Origin: Beijerinckiaceae bacterium
Lineage (GTDB): Bacteria; Pseudomonadota; Alphaproteobacteria; Rhizobiales; Beijerinckiaceae
Reading direction: 5' to 3'
Length of the DNA stretch: 55,959 nucleotides
Assembly: GCA_019745195.1 (NCBI GenBank)
Contig: JAIETL010000025.1
Span: 1 to 55,959, forward strand
Positions 52,167-55,959 of this stretch are shown in pieces (position 1 is the first letter of the stretch; every line of letters begins with the position of its first letter). The notes below the pieces were generated by a model. It was not told the DNA's origin and did not search any database. It worked only from the letters and a program-made list of their open reading frames with translations. The translations under genes and the position numbers were made by a program.

Positions 52167-53357
52167 CTACCGCTCCGCCGGCGACAATTCTGCGACAGCC
52201 TCGCCTGAAGGAGGCGTTTTCGCCGCAGGCCTGTGCTGCGCCTTCGGCCACAGGCCGATCGCGCGATCCGCCAGTCGCGAGGCGAGGCGCTGAAGGCGCG
52301 ACAGCGGCGACTGCAACAGGCGCAGCAGCAGCAGATGCAGCGCAAGCACCCCGGCGAGCAGCAAGGGATAGAGCCAGAAGCCCGCCTGACCGAGCGGAAT
52401 ATGCTTCAGCGCCGGCTGAAGGAACACCAGGACGAAGCCGTTGATGACGAGAAGTTCGAGCGTTTTCCTGCCGATTCGCGCCAAAGCCGGGCCGACGACC
52501 GAACCGGCGAGCGCGCGCGCGACGCAGAGTGCAAGCGCGCAGCCGAGCATCGCCGTCATATAGAAGAGCGGGATGAAGCCGACTTCTCCGGCATGCAGCC
52601 AAACGACCGATTCAGCCCCCAGTTGCACCTGCGGACAGGCCGACAACGGATCGTAGTCGCAGCCCCGATTCGCCAGCGCGAGCCAGGCCACGACCGGAGT
52701 CAGCGCCGGCGCCAGCCATGGCGAGGCCTGCCCAAAGCGACCGGCCAGCCCCATGCCGAGCGCGAAGAATACGGTTCCCGCAAACCAGGTGCGCAGCATG
52801 AAGGCTTGAGGCAGATAAGGCACGGCGAGGCTCGCCAGCCCGATCGCGGCGACGATCGCCCAGGCGAGGCGTGGCGGCGCGAGACGGAAGATGGCGAAGA
52901 CGATCAGCCGGACGAAAGCGAGCGAGACCAGAAACCAGACGACGACCGTCGAGAAATCGCGGCCCTTCAGGGTCGATTCGACACCATAGCGCAGCAGGTC
53001 GATATCTGGGCCGCCGCCCAATCCAAGTCGGACCGCCAGCGCCAGCAGGCCGAGCGCGTGGACGAAATAGGCCAGCGCCAGCAGGAAGAGCGAGGTTTTG
53101 AGCACATTGCGCCAGCCCTTGCCGGCGAGCTTCGCCGCCCCGGCACCCGACACCAGGAAGAACAGCGGCATCGCGAAGGCGGCCAGCACCTTGTACTGGA
53201 GAAAGGCAGGCGCGAGCACGGTCGCGTCGGGACGCTCGAGGAACAGCACCTCGAGCGCGTGCCCATAGAGCACGATCACCATCGCCAGTCCGCGCGCGAC
53301 GTCGATCAACGGCGCGAGCGGCGCACGAGACGCGGGCGATGATGGCGACGACGACAA
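52167..53357 (-). CDS. Acyltransferase-3-like integral membrane protein
   Basis: A 396-residue protein with about ten helices. It begins with LAPLIDVARGLAMVIVLYGHALEV, which has the Arg-Gly and His pattern of acyltransferase-3 membrane enzymes (OafB/OpgC-like O-acyl transfer). Other segments are FAMPLFFLVSGAGAAKLAGKG and LELLVINGFVLVFLQPAL. The C-terminal 35 residues are polar. The acceptor is unknown; surface polysaccharide or lipid is typical. It is probably co-transcribed with the ceramidase-like gene. Confidence 0.78.
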   Translation of the reverse strand: MSSSPSSPASRAPLAPLIDVARGLAMVIVLYGHALEVLFLERPDATVLAPAFLQYKVLAAFAMPLFFLVSGAGAAKLAGKGWRNVLKTSLFLLALAYFVHALGLLALAVRLGLGGGPDIDLLRYGVESTLKGRDFSTVVVWFLVSLAFVRLIVFAIFRLAPPRLAWAIVAAIGLASLAVPYLPQAFMLRTWFAGTVFFALGMGLAGRFGQASPWLAPALTPVVAWLALANRGCDYDPLSACPQVQLGAESVVWLHAGEVGFIPLFYMTAMLGCALALCVARALAGSVVGPALARIGRKTLELLVINGFVLVFLQPALKHIPLGQAGFWLYPLLLAGVLALHLLLLRLLQSPLSRLQRLASRLADRAIGLWPKAQHRPAAKTPPSGEAVAELSPAER

Positions 53358-53773
53358 GATGGCTCCGTCCGACCCGGTGAAACCCGCGGTTGCAGCGGCT
53401 CACAAGACCCGTTTTCAGATCAATCCGGAAACAAAACGTAAAACGAGGGTTAACCGCCGCCGGGGACGGGCGCCCTTCGAATATCGCAGCGCACAATTCG
53501 CATATTCTGTCGGCAAAACCCCGCAGGCGACGCCCTCCCAAACATTCATGCCTCAAATATGTGCATAATTTAAAGGTCCTGGCTCTTGCGGTAGTCGCCC
53601 AGAACAGGGGTCGGGATACTTTTTAACAGAATCCCACTTTATCATGCGCTATACGCATAACAGAATTGAGCACGCGCCTCTGTGACGGGCAGGTCGGTTC
53701 ACTTATATGCACTGCACAACGAATTCATCGCTGTGGGCACCGACCCGAGCCGGAATAACCAGGAACTATCCCT
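53358..53773. other. AT-richer intergenic region upstream of DUF1127 gene
   Basis: These 416 bases between the divergent acyltransferase-like and DUF1127 genes contain no convincing frame. They are visibly AT-richer than the surroundings, especially 53490-53720. A small inverted repeat ATGCGCTATACGCAT lies near 53645, and TATAT-rich sequence near 53703 may be a -10 element for the DUF1127 gene. Nothing firmer can be said. Confidence 0.45.
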
Positions 53774-53929
53774 ATGTTCGTCACCATGATTGCCGCCAAG
53801 ATCCGCTCCTATCTGCGCTATCGCGAAACCGTTCGCGAGCTCTCCCGTCTGACCGACCGCGAACTCGACGATCTCGGCCTGTCGCGCTCGGAAATACCCT
53901 TCGTCGCGCGCACCCACGCCGCCGTCTGA
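53774..53929 (+). CDS. DUF1127 (YjiS-like) small protein
   Basis: A 51-residue protein in a frame too short for common cut-offs: [20 protein letters not shown], then [20 protein letters not shown] and [11 protein letters not shown]. The [18 protein letters not shown] core is the DUF1127 signature. Some members bind RNA and affect phosphate, carbon or stress metabolism in Agrobacterium. AGGA lies about 10 bases upstream, and a strong terminator follows at 54001, giving a single-gene transcript with a long leader. Confidence 0.9.
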   Translation: MFVTMIAAKIRSYLRYRETVRELSRLTDRELDDLGLSRSEIPFVARTHAAV

Positions 53930-54000
53930 GCGTCTCCGCTTCAACAGTAGTTCTCCCGGGTTTTCGTGCCCTCCCCTCGAAGCCCCGGTCCTGAGAGCGA

Positions 54001-54030
54001 ATGCCCGCCGCAAGGCGGGCATTTTGCGTT
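54001..54030 (+). terminator. Rho-independent terminator after the DUF1127 gene
   Basis: ATGCCCGCC-GCAA-GGCGGGCAT is a 9-base-pair stem with a GNRA-type loop, followed by TTTGCGTTTT. It sits about 70 bases after the DUF1127 stop and upstream of trmFO. Confidence 0.88.
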
Positions 54031-54092
54031 TTGGCCCCTTGCGCCCTGCCCGCTCCCTTGACCTCCGGCCCTGCTGCGGACACATCCCGCAG

Positions 54093-55520
54093 ATGACGCA
54101 AAATCCCGTTCACATCGTCGGCGGCGGGCTCGCCGGCTCGGAAGCCGCCTGGCAGATCGCCCAGGCAGGCGTCCCCGTGGTCCTTCACGAGATGCGGCCC
54201 GTCCGCGCCACGGACGCGCACAAGACCGATGGCCTCGCCGAACTCGTCTGCTCCAACTCGTTTCGGTCCGACGATTCGCTCAGCAATGCTGTCGGCCAGC
54301 TGCATTGGGAGATGCGGCGGCTCGGCTCGCTGATCATGGCCAAGGGCGACGCCCATCAGGTGCCGGCCGGCGGCGCGCTCGCGGTCGATCGGGACGGCTT
54401 TTCTCAAGCGGTCACGGCGGCGCTCGAAAGCCACCCGAGGGTGACGATCGACCGGAGCGAGATCGCAGGCCTGCCGCCAGCCGACTGGGACAACGTCATC
54501 GTCGCCACCGGCCCCCTCACCTCGCCTGCGCTGGCGCAAGGCATCCAGTCGCTGACGGGCGAGGATTCGCTCGCCTTCTTCGATGCGATCGCGCCGATCG
54601 TCCATTTCGATTCGATCAACATGGACAAGGCCTGGTTCCAGTCGCGCTACGACAAGGTCGGCCCCGGCGGCACCGGCGCCGACTACATCAACTGCCCGCT
54701 CGACCGCGACCAGTACGAGGCCTTCATCGACGCGCTGCTGGCCGCCGAAAAGACCGAATTCAAGGAATGGGAGGGGACGCCCTATTTCGACGGCTGCCTG
54801 CCGATCGAGGTGATGGCGGAGCGCGGTCGCGAGACCTTGCGCTGGGGACCGATGAAGCCTGTCGGACTGACCAACAGGCATAATCCGACGGTCAAGGCCT
54901 ATGCCGTCGTCCAGCTCCGGCAGGACAATGCGCTGGGTACCCTGTTCAACATGACCGGCTTCCAGACCAAGCTGAAATATGGCGAACAGGCCGCGATCTT
55001 CCGGATGATTCCGGGCCTCGAGCAGGCCGAGTTCGCGAGGCTCGGCGGCATCCACCGCAACACCTATCTGAACTCGCCAAAGCTGCTCGACGAGCGGCTT
55101 CGCCTGAAGGCCGATCCGCGCCTGCGTTTCGCCGGTCAGATCACCGGTTGCGAGGGCTATGTCGAGAGCGCCGCCATCGGGCTTCTGGCGGGCCGCATTG
55201 CGGCGGCCGAGCGTCTCGGCAGGCCTCTGGAGCTTCCCCCGGCGACGACGGCGCTGGGCGCGCTCGTCAATCACATCACCGGAGGCCACATCGTCACCAT
55301 CGACGAGGGGCCACGTTCCTTCCAGCCGATGAACATCAATTTCGGCCTGTTCCCGCCTATCGAGGGCCAGGCGACGCATGGGCCGGACGGAAAGAAGCTC
55401 AAAGGCCCCGCCAAGAGCGTCGCCCGGAAACATGCCCTGACCGCGCGCGCCAAGGCCGAAATGGAGGCCTGGGCAATGGCGGGGTGGGCTGGCGGCGACG
55501 CCTCGCAGTCCGCGCAATAG
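54093..55520 (+). CDS. trmFO: Folate-dependent tRNA (uracil-5-)-methyltransferase TrmFO
   Basis: TrmFO uses methylenetetrahydrofolate and FADH2 to form 5-methyluridine 54 (ribothymidine) in the tRNA T-loop. The 475-residue product has the FAD motif [62 protein letters not shown] (catalytic Cys region), [28 protein letters not shown] and the [20 protein letters not shown] segment. The start [12 protein letters not shown] sits at 54093. It is followed by tRNA-Asn. Confidence 0.95.
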   Translation: MTQNPVHIVGGGLAGSEAAWQIAQAGVPVVLHEMRPVRATDAHKTDGLAELVCSNSFRSDDSLSNAVGQLHWEMRRLGSLIMAKGDAHQVPAGGALAVDRDGFSQAVTAALESHPRVTIDRSEIAGLPPADWDNVIVATGPLTSPALAQGIQSLTGEDSLAFFDAIAPIVHFDSINMDKAWFQSRYDKVGPGGTGADYINCPLDRDQYEAFIDALLAAEKTEFKEWEGTPYFDGCLPIEVMAERGRETLRWGPMKPVGLTNRHNPTVKAYAVVQLRQDNALGTLFNMTGFQTKLKYGEQAAIFRMIPGLEQAEFARLGGIHRNTYLNSPKLLDERLRLKADPRLRFAGQITGCEGYVESAAIGLLAGRIAAAERLGRPLELPPATTALGALVNHITGGHIVTIDEGPRSFQPMNINFGLFPPIEGQATHGPDGKKLKGPAKSVARKHALTARAKAEMEAWAMAGWAGGDASQSAQ

Positions 55521-55590
55521 GACGATCCCCAGCCGCGCCGCGCAAAAGGGGTTGCGCCTGCCAGGTGGCGTGGGTATACGCGGCCACCGA

Positions 55591-55665
55591 TCCCGGATAG
55601 CTCAGCGGTAGAGCAATCGACTGTTAATCGATTGGTCGCAGGTTCGAATCCTGCTCCGGGAGCCA
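55591..55665 (+). tRNA. tRNA-Asn (GTT)
   Basis: The acceptor TCCCGGA pairs with TCCGGGA, followed by G and an encoded CCA. The D-arm is TAGCTCAGCGGTAGAGCA, the anticodon loop is ACTGTTAAT with anticodon GTT, and the T-arm is GCAGGTTCGAATCCTGC. It is 75 nt including CCA. Confidence 0.96.
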
Positions 55666-55677
55666 CAGTTTTGAAAG

Positions 55678-55710
55678 AGCCCCTGATGCGAAAGCATCCG
55701 GGGCTTTTTT
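55678..55710 (+). terminator. Rho-independent terminator after tRNA-Asn
   Basis: AGCCCCTGATGC-GAAA-GCATCCGGGGCT is a 12-base-pair stem with one mismatch and a GAAA loop, followed by TTTTTT. It begins 13 bases after the tRNA CCA. Confidence 0.92.
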
Positions 55711-55959
55711 CATGGTCGGATGAGACGTGGCGTCCGGTTTGCGCGTCGATGGACGGCGCATAAGTCAAGCCCGTCGCCGGTCGCGGCGATTGCCGCTCGA
55801 ATCACCAGGCCGCCGGTGATGAACCAGAGGGCTCTCGCAATTCGACTTGCCGAAGGCGGGAAAAACCCATCGATGTCGCGCCGAGGTCGTGTCCCATAGC
55901 GTGGTGTAGCTGAGGGGTGGTCATCGGCGATTGCCGGTTAGGTTTGGGTTGCGAACGCA
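55711..55959. other. Unassigned sequence at the right edge, downstream of tRNA-Asn
   Basis: These 249 bases carry no gene I can support. The stretch from about 55886 (GTCGTGTCCCATAGCG, GTGTAGCTGAGGGGTGG) to the edge looks like neither neighbouring coding sequence nor any of the palindromic repeats. It may be the end of a mobile element or of a gene beyond the window. This is unresolved. Confidence 0.3.

Noticed and set aside
53421..53446. GGAAA...GTT resembling an EcfG general-stress promoter
   Set aside because: The -35 part is GGAAA rather than GGAAC, spacing is borderline, and it lies over 300 bases from the DUF1127 start. It is too weak to list.
55271..55768. A 165-codon minus-strand open frame across the trmFO end and tRNA-Asn
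   Set aside because: Its middle reads GAGFEPATNRLTVDCSTAEL, the familiar false protein produced by reading a tRNA gene in reverse. It overlaps trmFO and tRNA-Asn completely.

Overview
The window is high-GC DNA, densely coding on both strands. Protein families, gene pairings and palindromic intergenic repeats all point to an alphaproteobacterium of the Hyphomicrobiales (Rhizobiales); a Bosea-like genus is my best guess, as inference only. The sequence looks chromosomal and mostly core: LPS transport (lptC-lptA), lysine/DAP synthesis (dapE, dapB), translation and tRNA modification (truA, fmt, def, trmFO), nitrogen sensing (glnD), chaperones (grpE, an Hsp70), ihfB, sppA, tolC, pcm, and tRNA-Cys and tRNA-Asn. 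I see no CRISPR array, prophage or intact insertion sequence.

Layout. 1-8.7 kb holds housekeeping genes from lptA to an OsmC protein. 8.8-11.5 kb is an ssuABC-like ABC importer. 11.8-19.6 kb holds glnD, grpE, a TRIC-type channel, alkB, dapB and a Tim44-domain protein, plus small secreted and membrane proteins. 19.7-31.3 kb is mixed: amidase, DUF2798, extensin-like lipoprotein, MepA, a Bug-type binding protein, a cyclodeaminase-family enzyme, LapA, IHF-beta, SppA, Hsp70 and an ABC-F ATPase.

31.3-38.1 kb is a compact arsenic-resistance locus. arsJ and its GAPDH partner diverge from an ArsC-like protein and an ArsR-ArsC fusion, across a promoter carrying two identical-architecture inverted repeats (ATGTCG-N8-CGACAT). 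A second ArsR, a flavoprotein with a cysteine-rich tail and an ArsK-like MFS transporter follow. No ArsB, Acr3, ArsM or ArsH is visible. The design suggests export of an organoarsenical (1-arseno-3-phosphoglycerate) plus a second efflux pump.

38.3-48.8 kb is a reductive pyrimidine-degradation regulon: RutR, dihydropyrimidine dehydrogenase PreT-PreA, a NitT/TauT-type ABC importer with two different permeases, dihydropyrimidinase and an M20-family N-carbamoyl hydrolase. The divergent preT/importer promoter carries two sites resembling the E. coli RutR operator, which supports direct RutR control. The genes together would import uracil/thymine or related compounds, reduce the ring, open it and remove the carbamoyl group.

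48.9-55.7 kb returns to general functions: tolC, pcm, tRNA-Cys, ceramidase-like and acyltransferase-like membrane proteins, DUF1127, trmFO and tRNA-Asn. The last 249 bases could not be identified. At least six families of long palindromic intergenic repeats recur, several inside operons.
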